DNA from: Protea cynaroides
Taxonomy: Eukaryota > Streptophyta > Magnoliopsida > Proteales > Proteaceae
DNA: 64,000 nucleotides
Assembly (NCBI GenBank): GCA_028583415.1
Contig: CM053267.1
Span: forward strand, 1,178,001-1,242,000
Direction: 5' to 3'
Under the pieces are notes generated by a model. The model was not told the DNA's origin and ran no database searches. It saw only the letters and a list, made by a program, of their open reading frames with translations. Position numbers and translations under genes: made by a program. Positions 1 to 10,655 of the stretch are shown piece after piece (within the stretch, counting starts at the first letter, position 1; each line of letters begins with the position of its first letter).

Positions 1-1768
1 TAATCAGAAGGAATTGAATATGAGACAAAGAAGATGACTGGAACTATTGAAAGACTATGATTGTGATATCCAGTATCATCCGGGAAAAGCGAACGTAGTA
101 GCAGATGCGTTAAGCCGAAAAGCAATGATAAAATCGCAAGGAGAGGTTAGCACAACTGCAGCAATGTGTACCACCGAAATGGTATTCAATCACGACAATG
201 AGCAATATGTGATAGACGCAACGGATGAGTCAGCCAACCAAGGGTTCATTCATCGGTTTTCAAATATGTTCGCTGCATTGAAGATTACACCGGACATAAT
301 GGATGAAGTGAAGACAGCTATCAAATCAGATCCTTATTTGAGAACAGTACATGAAGATATCGAGAAAGGTAGGACTAACCCTGAGTTCACCTTGGACGTA
401 GAGAAAGTACTGAAATACAAAGGAAGAGTATGTGTACTGGAAACAGAAAGTATGGACATTAGACACCGAATAATGAAAGAAGCCCATTCCACCATCTATT
501 CGATACATCCTGGAAGTACAAAAATGTATCATGATCTAAAGAAACTATATTGGTGGAGGGGAATGAAAGCAGATGTAACCAAGTTCGTGTCTCAATGCCT
601 AAATTTTCAGAAAGTAAAGGCTGAATGACAAAGACCCGCAGGACTATTACAGCCATTACCGGAACCAGCATGGAAATGGGACTGCATCACAATGGACTTC
701 GTCATGGGACTACCACTGACTCCTCGAGTAGTTGACGCAGTTTGGGTGATTGTGGACCGTCTGACTAAAATAGCTCGCTTCATATTGATACGACATCAGT
801 ATACACTGGAAAGGTTAGCAAAGCTGTATGTGGATAATATTGTCTGATTACATGGTGTTCCAAAAAGTATTGTGTCTGATAGAGATCCACGATTTACTTC
901 CAAGTTTTGGGAGGGATTGCAAAAGGCTATGGGTACAACGCTGAAGTTCAGTACCGCATTCCACCCACAGACAGACGGACAGTCAGAGCGTACAATCCAG
1001 ATTCTAAAAGATATGCTACGAGCATGTGTAATTAATTTCAAAGGATCATGGGATGAAAAGTTACCATTGATCGAGTTCGCTTATAACAATAGCTATCAGG
1101 TTACTATACAAATGTCACCTTATGAGGCACTGTATGGCAGAAAGTGTCGAACTCCTTTGTTTTGGAATGAAATTGGAGAACGTAGTATTGTTGGGCCGGA
1201 ATTTGTTGAAGAGACTTGCCTAGTGGGTGACATTATCAAGGAAAGAGTAAGAACAGCTCAGAATCGTCAGAAGCAATATGCAGATACTCGACGCAGAGAT
1301 CTGGAGTTCGCCGTAGGTGATAAAGTATTTTTGAAGGTATCGCCTATGCGAGGATTGAAAAGGTTTGGACAGAAAGGGAAACTAAGTCCAAGATATGTCG
1401 GGCCATATGAGATTCTAGCTAAGCGTGGTAAAGTGGCTTATCAGTTGGCACTACCACCATCTATGTCGAGTGTGCATGATGTATTTCATGTTTCCCTATT
1501 GAAGAAGTTTGTCAAGGATCCAACGCACGTTTTGACAATAGATTTGCCGAAATTGACTGAAGATTTGACCTTTTTAAGTAACGCCAACTGAAATCACAGT
1601 CGAAAGGTTCAACGACTATGCAACCGAGATATATATTATGTTAAGGTCACATGGAAAAGTAGATACATGGAAGAAATTACTTGGGAAGAAGAAAATGCTA
1701 TGTGAAAGCAATACCCTTACTTATTTAATTCACAAGGTACGTACAATTTCGAGGATGAAATTTTTATA
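1..1768 (+). pseudogene. Element A pol fragment: RNase H tail, integrase, chromodomain
   Basis: The reading frame begins in the connection after RNase H (LLKDYDCDIQYHPGKANVVA-type motif at about 47-110). The integrase zinc-binding region follows at about 460-620, with HPGSTKMYHDLKKLYWWRGM. Its last Cys appears lost (CLNF where other copies have CLNC). The integrase core follows, with Asp near 695, Asp near 878 and Glu near 1073, consistent with a DDE triad. The chromodomain-like tail lies at about 1600-1740. Breaks: TGA at 626-628 where element E has CGA, TGA at 845-847, and a frameshift near 1575 before the chromodomain. It is not functional as it stands. The product would insert element cDNA, and the chromodomain would guide it to marked chromatin. 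Confidence 0.9.
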
Positions 1769-1780
1769 AGTAGGGGGAGT
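1769..1780 (+). promoter_or_regulatory. Polypurine tract of element A
   Basis: A purine run (AGTAGGGGGAGT) directly precedes the LTR start TGTAAGACCC. This is the position of the plus-strand DNA priming site in LTR elements. Equivalent tracts precede the 3' LTRs of B, C and E. Confidence 0.85.
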
Positions 1781-1918
1781 TGTAAGACCCGTGTCAATTT
1801 AACTCGGTCTTACCATCTTGAACCAGGTTTACCTATCATGGTCGAGTCAAATGGACCAAGGGCGTGAAGGAGATCGAGATCCCAGGTATCAAATCGACCC
1901 AAAACACTTAATTTTAGG

Positions 1919-2034
1919 GGAGGGTCGGACCCCCCCAAGAACAGAAAGTCAGACCCTCAAATTTGAAGGGAGGGTCGGACATCTTGAATCCTAGGGTCGA
2001 CGGGATCATCGACCCTCCCATCGACCCTCAGTTT
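1919..2034 (+). repeat. U3 array of AGGGTCG/CGACCCT motifs (element A)
   Basis: Several copies of AGGGTCG and its reverse complement CGACCCT lie within about 115 bp upstream of the TATA box, including the near-palindrome around TAGGGTCGACGGGATCATCG and CGACCCTCCCATCGACCCTC. Placement just upstream of the promoter suggests a regulatory array or a fold-back structure. That role is inference. Confidence 0.6.
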
Positions 2035-2121
2035 CTGCCGAAACTGAAATTAGGAAATTTCTTAATTTTCGAGTGGGATTCTTTCCTAATCTCAAAGGGA
2101 CTTATTTTAGGATGTTCCTAC

Positions 2122-2133
2122 TCTATTTAAAGG
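2122..2133 (+). promoter_or_regulatory. TATA box of LTR A
   Basis: TCTATTTAAAGG lies about 340 bp into the LTR. The same position in other LTRs carries TATTTAAA or TATAAATA. A CT-rich initiator-like stretch follows (CTCTTTCACTCC), so transcription probably starts near 2150-2165. Confidence 0.65.
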
Positions 2134-2274
2134 ACGCCCCTAAGCCTCTTTCACTCCTTTCACAACCCTAATTGAATTGAGAGAAAGAAAAGAGAAGGAT
2201 AAGAGGAAGAAGAGAAGCAAGGAGGAGAAGTTAGCCAAAAGAGAAGAATTGCAGAGAAGGAGTATTCTTCTCAG

Positions 2275-3657
2275 GTATGGATACTAATTCCATGAGTTTA
2301 TACAGACCTTAGGTTAGATGTTGAGGGGAGTGTGATCTCGGAGAAACCCAAACCATCAACCCATGGTTAGGTTTTCATGGGAAACCATGGGGGATTACAT
2401 GAAAGCTATCTGGGTGGATTATACATGGTTTCAGACCATGGAATGAATGTAAAATGGAATGTAGGAGCAAGCCATAGGATCCCAAGCACAAAGAATGGAC
2501 TAAAAGAGGGAATTGGACCAAAGTGCACCGAGGGTCGCACCGAGGGTCGATGACCATCCGACCCTAGGTGATCCTGACCATTGACCCTCAGTGTTCGGGA
2601 AGTTCAGAGTTTGAGGAGGGTCGCACCCAGGGTCGATCATGACTCTGACCCTACCTCCGACCCTCAGTTAACAGAATGGTTTTTAAATTCGGAATTAATT
2701 CTAATTAAATTCTACTGACTTTGTTAGGTCTTCTAGCAATATAATAACATTATAAAGGTGATTTTAAAGCTTGGAAAAGTATCTATTAGCAAGCTAAGGT
2801 GAGGAAATAGAACTCTAACCTAGTTGGATAATAACAAACTATTTTCCTTTTTCTTGAGTCCAATGCCACACTTGATTCTATGTGAATATGTTTGTAATGT
2901 GCATACAACATGCCATCCAATATTTCAATTATTTGTTCATGCATATTTACTTTATTGTTTATAACATGATGATGATGATGTTGATAGGAATAGGCATGTG
3001 ATTGTATGTGTGTGGTTGGTGTACTTGATGCGAGCGAGTATCAGGGGAGGTGTGATGAGGACGTCAATAAACGTTAACCTTTGGCGGGTCTTAGCACTTT
3101 AGCTCTATCTCTAACTCAAGTCTTGTGCATTGACATCGTCGTATCGCCGTTACTTTAGCAGAACTATTATGTCGTAAAGTATCAGGGGAGGTGGTCTCGG
3201 TCCTTGTAGTCTCTGACTCTATCAGGGGGCCTTAGCTCTATCTCTATGGACATTCTGAGGGATGCTGGGGTGAGGCCTTGGAGACACTGTTTGGCATTTG
3301 GATTGGTTAGTTGTGAGCCCAGTTTGCAAGCCCTTGCTAAAAGGGGCTTACGTGTTGGTATAGTATTATATAGCAATAAACGTTAACCTTTGTTGTATAA
3401 TGTCATGATTAGGGTGGATGGGGACGACGATAAACGTTAACCTTCGGGCGGACTTCCACACCCTGTGTATAGAGGCGGGGTCAATAAACATTAACCTTTG
3501 ACCACCCAACCTTTCTGTTGCGCATTGCAAACTATAAACCAGACCAAAGATATGAATTGATTGCATGCATATGTATTGTTGCATTGTTTTGTCTACTCAC
3601 TTAGCCGTGATGTGTGCTCACCCCCTCGACGTCGAATATTTTTAGTTGATGATGCAG
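2275..3657 (+). other. Candidate 5'-UTR intron inside LTR A
   Basis: Donor CTCAG|GTATGGATAC and acceptor TTTTTAGTTGATGATGCAG bound a 1383 bp segment. The donor context (AG|GTATGG or AG|GTATGA) and the acceptor recur at matching places in the LTRs of C and E and in the solo LTRs. The older LTR of D keeps a donor-like GAG|GTAAAA and acceptor TTTTGCAG. Splicing is inferred from these signals. No transcript was seen. Confidence 0.5.
2521..2670 (+). repeat. Second AGGGTCG/CGACCCT array, within the LTR intron
   Basis: Repeated GAGGGTCGCACC, CGACCCTAGG and GACCCTCAG motifs form a second cluster downstream of the promoter, separated from the U3 array by the leader. The same two-cluster pattern occurs in the LTRs at 16834, 25741, 35307, 36974 and 41614. 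Confidence 0.55.
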
Positions 3658-3677
3658 GTTATACAGTTGAAGAATAC

Positions 3678-3779
3678 ATGAATGCTCCAGCATACGGGAA
3701 CGTGGCAGCAATGGAAGCTGAAGCTGAAGTAGATACACATGACTCCTCTTGCGAGTGCAACTCATGTGTATTCGATTAG
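3678..3779 (+). CDS. Micro-ORF in LTR A (33 aa, acidic, Cys-containing tail)
   Basis: This starts at the first ATG after the acceptor-like site and encodes a short acidic peptide with HDSSCECNSCVFD near its end. Seven LTRs in the window keep this frame, with no indels and the stop at the matching place (the two C LTRs start slightly upstream). Between this copy and the one at 18692, silent and amino-acid-changing differences are about equal by hand count, fewer changes than drift would give. The frame is also open upstream (RRRIFLVDDAG), so a longer unspliced form is possible. Function unknown. Confidence 0.4.
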   Translation: MNAPAYGNVAAMEAEAEVDTHDSSCECNSCVFD

Positions 3780-3809
3780 ATATTTTCTTAGGTTTCTTTA
3801 TTTCAATTT

Positions 3810-3815
3810 AATAAA
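3810..3815 (+). terminator. AATAAA polyadenylation signal in LTR A
   Basis: AATAAA lies about 30 bp after the micro-ORF stop, in AT-rich sequence, about 240 bp before the LTR end. It could define the end of R. Most other copies lack the exact hexamer here. Confidence 0.4.
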
Positions 3816-4061
3816 GACATGTATTTGATAATTATTTATGTCCCAGTTGATATAGAATAATTTTCTATTTAATATTTATATCACAGTAGATTCTCAGTTC
3901 ATTTTATTAAAAGATTTCCGCTATTGTGTATTTACTCTGATTATGTGGATGTGTGGGAGTTTAGATAACGCGGGGATAGCCTACTTGAGATCTTGGTTGA
4001 ACCGTTGGTTTTCTAGCGGTTCATCACACCATTCTGAACACTGTGGAATTGTGGTGTGACA

Positions 4062-4777
4062 CTTCCTCCTCTACTTTGAGAACCGTGTAAACGAAGAGTG
4101 GGCAGAAGGGAAGGTGGTCCTCATACGGAGTCGCACACTTACTTGAGCAATGCGGGAGACTGGGGAATGGGTCGAGTAAACTTCCCTGGGGCCAGAAAAT
4201 CACCGACGAAGTCAGCCTTTGATTTGATTGGTATTGATTTTTTCTCAGTGATTGGAAAGGAGGGCGCCTGGGTATGTTATAGAAAGGGAAGGCAGAGGTA
4301 GTACTTCGAATGGTGGAGAGAGGTGGCTCGGCAAGGAAGGAATAGGAAATCGTCAAGGATGGCTTCTTTGTTGGTGAAACGAAGGGTGGTCTACGATCAC
4401 CAGTGATTCTCTGAGCCGGTCTAGATTTCCAACGCCTCGGGAAACTGGTCGAAATAGTTGAAGGCACCCTTTTCCCCTCTTCTTTACCGGGAGGTCTTCG
4501 AACCTTTACCTCTTGCCCGACCCAGAAATAGAACCCAGCCCCCCTTCTAATCCATTAATTTCTGCAAGCAGGGGGGACCCAGAGCTAAGCCCCCCTCCTA
4601 TTCGAGGCCGGGTGGCCTCGCCCCACAAGCACCCAACCTTCCTTTTGCCCTTCCTTCGGTTGGCTCCACGAACACACCTCCTAGGAGCCCTACTCATATT
4701 CAAAAGGTGCTACTTCAATTCAAGCGTATGCCCCCCACTTTGACTATCAACAAAGTACCAAAGTGGTTGCGGGAACC
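4062..4777. other. Unique GC-rich segment, possibly organelle-derived DNA (NUMT)
   Basis: This ~0.7 kb differs in texture from the retroelements around it: higher GC, runs such as CAGGGGGGACCC, and phrases like CCTTCCTTCGGTTGGCTCC that resemble plant mitochondrial intergenic DNA. Open frames at 4024-4467 (minus) and 4513-4743 (plus) match nothing I recognise. It is bounded on the left by the end of LTR A and on the right by a truncated LTR of B. The mitochondrial origin is a guess from style only. Confidence 0.3.
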
Positions 4778-6857
4778 AAACCATACATTCCACATAATTA
4801 GGGTTAACTTTAAATAACAGAATTTATATTAATAATAAAGTGAGAGTCTACAGTGATAAATAATAAATAACCATTATCCAATATTGACCACAACATAGTT
4901 TAAATAACTATTAAAAGTCTCAAAAATCCAAATACTAAAATAAAACTAAGTACAAACACAGTAGAGGCATTCGCATGACAAATCATGCTCACTCTCCACT
5001 GCCTACAAGTCCATAACCGCAATGTAACCAAAGGATGGCACATTGATGTAATCTTCAATATTAGTACCTACATCATAAAAAACTAAAAAGAAAACGGTAC
5101 TATGGGGTGAGCTTACAACTTAGCTTTGTGAGAAACAAAATAATGTAGCAAGCATATGCATGATATCACATTCAACTCTTTGGTCTAGTTCAAGTTTGTA
5201 ATATGCTATAGTAAGGTTAGGCAGCCACCACACCTACATACACAAGAGTGTGAGCACACCCACCGATCAGGCACATAGCAAAACCGATGTCGCCCCACAA
5301 CACTCACTACAAGATAAAGATAGAGCCTAACGGATCACACACTGCCAACACCCCCTCTGATATTCTACCCCATACCAATACGTATGCCCCTACTGGCGAG
5401 GGCTTGCAAATTGGGTTCATCACTAGCCAATCCTAGATGTCATCAAAGTATATCCAAGGTCTTACCCCAGCGTCCTTTAATACGATGCATAGATAGAGCT
5501 AGAGTTCACTGGCAGAGCTATGGCCTACACTGTGATCACTCCCCCTGATAACCTGTGACGTACTAATTTTGCTAAGCTAACAGCGATACGATGTTGTCAG
5601 TGTGGTGAATGATTTGATGCTACAATCTCTCCCCATTCAACACACCAACCACCCACAGATACATACCTATCCTCTTCACCATCAATATAAATAAATAATA
5701 ATAAAATATGCATGAATAAGAATAGCAGTTATTAAATGACATGTTATATGCACAAGCAACAGAACATAACAATAGACATTAACACAGAAACATAACAAGG
5801 TAGTTTATTATTACCCAATTAGTTTAGGTCTTGTCCCTCACTTGTTGAATGATGTTGAATCTCTTCACAATCTTGGATATGGCTTAAGTTGATTAAAGTT
5901 CCTAAAATAATCAATTGGTATAAGTTAAGGTTTTATTTTTTCAGTTTATGTGATCAGACTCACTATCTGGTCTGGCAAATAACCCTTCTGGACATTGTCT
6001 GGTCATGTGTCCTGTCTTGCATTACTTGATTGGTCATCTATCTAGACAAAACCTGAGACACTTCCCAAGAATGCCCGATTACCTATCCAGTCTTGCCATA
6101 GGTGCTACTGATCAATAGGACCGAACAACCTTTAGGCTATCTTTTAGTCTATCCTTTGCTAGAGTCAATTCTTTGGCTCTCAATGGGATCCATCTTAAAG
6201 CCATTATATGATCATTAGTCATTAGGGTTTGGTCCTTAAAAGTAACCCTAATTACTTCAGTTTTTTATAGACTTATACGGGAGATCCTATAACACAATCA
6301 TGGTGTTGGGTTAGATTTACCAACACTATGATTGCAAATCCTAAACCCTAGCACAACCTAACCTTTTACAGAGGCAAAAGGATTTACTGTTGGTTCCTTG
6401 ACACTGTGGGTAGGAAATCAATGGCGACTCTTCTCTGTAGAGATTTTTCTCCTTTCTCTAAATCCTCTTCTTCTTCTCTAAGCCTTCTTTTCCACTCCCT
6501 TTCTCAATTTTAAGGTTTGTGAATAATCAAAAGAGTGGGAATAGATGGAGAAATGTCACTTTTATAGAGGATAAACTCCTATTGGGAGTGGGATTCCCAT
6601 TAGGAAGGAGTCCTACTCAAACTTGAAAACTTTCCTAAACTCAGAGTGGGTTTCTGGGCTTGACCAATAAACTATCCGGTTACCCAATACGTAGATCGGA
6701 CAAACCAATTTGTTCGATCGAACAACCTATAAATGGACAGTTTCCATACCTGGCTTTATGATTCCTTCATCCGATTGGTTTGCTTGAGCCGATTATGATG
6801 GGAAGACCCATTACGACATGGTTAGACCAGGTGGGTTAGTAGAGTACAGGTCTTACA
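4778..6857 (-). repeat. 3' LTR of element B, truncated at its 3' end
   Basis: The right edge is GGTCTTACA (reverse complement of TGTAAGACC) at 6857. The left edge starts in a segment matching the minus strand of 10430-10560 (ACCATACATTCC). A TATA-like stretch lies near 6560 (minus strand) and the micro-ORF region near 4975-5090 retains GTTIEDYIN-like and HDLSCEC motifs, broken by a TAG. Confidence 0.85.
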
Positions 6858-6870
6858 ACTTCCCCTAAAT
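6858..6870 (-). promoter_or_regulatory. Polypurine tract of element B
   Basis: On the minus strand, a purine run ending AGGGGAAGT directly precedes the LTR start, as in A, C and E. Confidence 0.75.
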
Positions 6871-9800
6871 AAAATTTCATCCTTGAAATTTGAACATATC
6901 TTCAAAGTCGAAATGGTGAGGGTACTGTTTCCACATATCATTTTCTTCTTCCCATGTCACCTTTTCCACATCTTGGCAGGTCACTTTAACATAGTAGATA
7001 TCCCAATTTTGAAGATGTTGTACCTTCTGACTGGTGATCTAAGCTGGCACCACTTCAAAAGTTAAGTCATCCGTTAAATCTAATGGATCGATAATCAATA
7101 TGTGTGATGGATCTCTGATGTACTTCTGCAGTAGGGAAACATGCAATACATCATGTACACCAGATATAGATGGTGGTAGCGTAAGCTAATACCCTACTTT
7201 TCCATGTCTTTCTAAGATCACATACAATCCAATATATCTGAGACTTAACTTCCCCTTCATACCAAACCATTTCAAACCTTGCATAGGTGATATCTTTAGG
7301 AATAGTTTGTCACCTACATGAACTCAAGGTCTCGGTGCCTATTATCTGCATAGTGCTTCTGACAAACTTGAGCTGTATTGACCCTTTCTTTAATTTGATT
7401 TACCATTTAATAAGTTTCTTCAACAAACTCTGGTCCTACTAGTCTCTGTTTACTAACCTCATTCCAAAACAGAGGTGCTTGACATTTCCTACTGTACAAT
7501 GCTTCATATGGTGATATCTGTGTGGTAGCTTGGTAGCTATTATTGTAAGAAAACTCGATCAGTGGTAACCTCTCATCCTAAGGTCCTTTGAAATCAATGG
7601 CACAAGCTCAGAGCTTATCTTCTAAAATCTGAATGGTCTGTTCAGACTGACCATGGATATGAGGGTGAAATACTATGCTAAACTTTAACTTCATCCCCAT
7701 AGCTATTTGTAGTCCATCCCAAAACTTAGAAGTAAAGTAAGGATCTCAATCAGACACTATGCTCTCAAGTATACAATGAAGTTCGAAAATGTTGTCCAAA
7801 TACAACTTGGCTAGTCGCTCCAAGGTATATTGAGGTCGTATAGCAATGAAGTGAGCCATCTTTGTAAGATGATCAATAATCAACTAGACTGTGTCGATGG
7901 ATCTGGGAGTCAAAGGTAGAGTGACGAAGTCTATGCTGATGCAATCCCACTTCCATATTGGTTCAGGCAATGGTTGTAGTAAACCTACTGGTCTCTGTCT
8001 TTGGACCTTCACTTGCTGGTAATTCAGACACTGAAATACATGCCTAGCCATGTCTGCTTTCATTGTTCTCCACAAGTATAATCTCTTCAGATCATGGTAT
8101 ATTTTGGTAGTTCTAGGGTGCATTGAATATGGAGTAGAATGGGCTTTAATCATGATTTCGTGTCGAAGGTTTGATTCTTTACTTTCAGGTATCGCAATCT
8201 ACCCCTGTATCTAAGTATCTTGCTCGTGTCTAATGTAAAGTTAGGGTTGGGCTTACCCTTATCTAAATCCTCTTGTACTGTGATCAGATATGGGTCTTGT
8301 AGAATTGCTGCTTTCACTTCATCCATCAGATCTGGTATAATATTCAATGCGGCGAACATAAGTGAAATCTTATGAATCAAACCTTGATCTATTGGGTCAT
8401 CAAGATTCTCTATTATGTGCTGTTCCTTGTTCCAGTCAAAAGCTATCACTGCAGAGCATAAGGCGGCATTTATACTAGGTCCTCTTTTTGGATTCAATAT
8501 TCTTTTTCTACTCAATGTGTCAACTACTACTTTAGCCTTGCCTGGGTAATATTGAATTTCACAGTCATAATCCTTCAGGAGTTCTAACCATCTCATCTAT
8601 TTATGTTTAGCTCCTTCTGAGTGAAGTGATAGGTAAGGCTCTTGCGATCCGACTTGATCTAGAATTTTTATCGTATAAGTAATGTCTCCAAGTCTTGATG
8701 GCATGAATCACCGCTACTAGCTCCAAGTCATGCGTAGGGTAATTCTTTTTGTGCTCCTTCAGTTGCCTTAAAGCATATGCAATCACCTACTCACCTTGTA
8801 TCAGAATGCATCCCAAACCCAATCCAGAGGCATTTGTGTATAGAGTGAATAGTTACCTTGGTACTAAAATGGTCATGATGGGAGTCGATATCAATTTTGC
8901 TTTCAGAGTTTGAAAACATTCTTCACACTTGTCAGTCCAAACGAACTTTTCCTCCATCTTGGTCTGCTTGGTAAGAGGTACTATGATCCTGAAGTAGTCC
9001 TCTACGAATGGTTTGTAATAACCAACTAACCCCAAGAAAAATCTAATCTCTATAATGTTCTTAGGTGCTTTCCTACCTATAATTGCATTTATCTTATTGG
9101 GGTCTGCCTTTATCCCTTCTGAAGACACCACATGACCCAAGAAAGTCACCTCATTTAATCAGAACTCACACTTCTTGAATATGGCATAAAGCTTCTCCCT
9201 TTTCAATTGTTGTAAGGCTACTCTATGATCCGTCGCATAAGTATGTTTGTCTTTGGAATAGACCAGAATGTTGTCTATAAAAACTATGACCGATGTGTTA
9301 ACATGTCATGGAACACTCAGTTTATAAGCTCCATAAAAGATGCAAGTGCATTGGTCAAACCAAAAGACATAACCATGAACTCATAGTGCCCGTACCTGGT
9401 CTGAAAATCTATCTTTGGAATGTTGCTTCCTTTAATCTTCAATTGATGGTATCCTGACCGTAGATCGATCATGGAGAACACCTTCGCACCTTGCAACTGA
9501 TCAAACAAGTCATTAATTTGAGACAATGGATATCGATTCTTGATTGTGAGCTTGTTCAATTCTCGCTAGTCTATGTGCAATCGAATTATAGTCCTTCTTC
9601 TTCATGAACAACACTGGTGCTCCCTATGGTGAAATACTTGACCATATAAAACCCTTATCCAATTACTCTTGTTGTTCTTGTTGTTGAGTCTTCAGTTCCT
9701 TCAGTTCTGAAGGAGCCATTAGGTTGGATGGTTTAGACACTGGTGCCAACCCAAGCAGAAGGTAGATCACAAACTCAGTTGCACTATCTGGTGGCAACCC

Positions 9801-10126
9801 TGGTATGTCCTCTAGAAACACAATTTGAAACTCTCCCATTACTTCGATATCTTTCATCCATGTCCCTGGTAACATCAACTACAGATATGAGATAATCGAT
9901 TCCACCCTTCTTGAGACACCTGTTTGCCTTGAGTACAGAAAGTATGAGTTTTGATTCCCAAGCAACTTGCTTTCAGTAAAATCAAATTCTACACAGTCCT
10001 TGCCCTTAAATGAAAACTTCTTCTTGTCACACAAGAGCTTTGTTGAGTGTTGGGATAACCAGTCTATCCCCAAGATGATGTCAAAGTTGGCCATTTCGGT
10101 ATGGTGGTGTAGTTGCCTCCTAACGT
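6871..10126 (-). pseudogene. Element B pol remnant (protease, RT, RNase H, integrase, chromodomain)
   Basis: On the minus strand: protease region with FDIILGIDWLSQHS (about 10050-10126), the linker with GLPPDSATEFVIYLL (about 9770), RT with KVFSMIDLRSGYHQLKI (about 9460) and a GYYKPF palm/connection motif (about 9000), RNase H (about 8640-8880), the integrase zinc region with HPRTTKIYHDLKRLYLW (about 8060-8120), integrase core and chromodomain to 6871. Frames switch repeatedly and stops are frequent. The tyrosine codon where C and E carry a stop (TAT in LTYHF, about 8620) is intact here. Confidence 0.85.
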
Positions 10127-10655
10127 TACTATAGCACATTGCAAACTTAAACCAGACCAAAGAGTTAAATGTGACATCATGCATGTGCTTGCTACATTAT
10201 TTTGTTTCTCACTGAGCTAAGTTATGAGCTCAACCCATAGTACCATTTCTTTTTTAGTTTATGATGATGTAGGTACTACTATTGAGGATTACATCAATGT
10301 GCCATCCTACAGTCACATGGAGGCTATGGACGTGTAGGCAGTAAAGAGAAATCATGATTTTTCATGCGAATGCCTCTACTATGTCTGTACTTAGTTTTAT
10401 TCTATTATTTAGATTTTTGAAACTTGTGAAAGCTATTTAAACTACGTTGTGGCAAATATTTGTTAATTGGTTATTTATTATTTATCACTATAGACTCTCA
10501 GTTCATTATTACAAATTTTACTATTTAATGTTATTTCTAATTATATGGAATGTATGGTTTAGTTGTTGGCACAGTCCCATGTGATCCTAGCTTGAGCTGT
10601 TAGTTTTATGATGGTTCATTCATACTTCTAGTTCAACTAGAATTGGGGTGTGACA
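10127..10655 (+). repeat. LTR 3'-end fragment, plus strand (B subfamily)
   Basis: Begins mid-LTR at a stretch like TATAGCACATTGCAAACTT found in all LTRs here and ends GGGGTGTGACA at 10655. It is an inverted partner of 4778-5165. No PBS follows, so this is a truncated solo LTR or a rearrangement product. The micro-ORF region (about 10260-10395) has a TAG at the same place as LTR B, which supports common origin. Confidence 0.85.

Larger units (their letters stand above)
1..4061 (+). mobile_element. Element A: 3' part of a Ty3/gypsy chromovirus (Tekay/Del-like)
   Basis: The window opens inside the pol gene of a gypsy element and runs through integrase, chromodomain, polypurine tract and a complete 3' LTR that ends at 4061 in GGTGTGACA. 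The 5' part lies outside the window. The bases after the LTR (CTTCC, 4062-4066) would be one copy of the target-site duplication. The order RNase H, integrase, chromodomain, LTR is seen directly. The Tekay/Del assignment is inferred from the C-terminal chromodomain and the 2.3 kb LTR. Confidence 0.9.
1781..4061 (+). repeat. 3' LTR of element A (2281 bp)
   Basis: Begins TGTAAGACCC and ends GGTGTGACA. It is the same subfamily as the solo LTRs at 16834-19081 and 41614-43927. Contents in order: U3 with AGGGTCG/CGACCCT motifs, TATA box near 2122, GA-rich leader, splice-donor-like CAG|GTATGG at 2274/2275, a second AGGGTCG array, an ATG/GAT trinucleotide run near 2967, short direct repeats containing AATAAACGTTAACCTT (about 3064-3500), an acceptor-like GCAG at 3657, a micro-ORF, and AATAAA at 3810. 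U3 is only about 370 bp, so most of the LTR is transcribed leader. Confidence 0.92.
4778..10126 (-). mobile_element. Element B: truncated, degenerate chromovirus on the minus strand
   Basis: Reading the minus strand from 10126 down: protease remnant, RT, RNase H, integrase, chromodomain, PPT, then the 3' LTR. The 5' LTR, PBS and gag are missing, and the LTR lacks its last roughly 90 bp at 4778. Sequence is well diverged from A, C and E, so B is an older or separate subfamily. At 10127 it meets a plus-strand LTR fragment of the same subfamily, giving an inverted arrangement. Confidence 0.85.
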
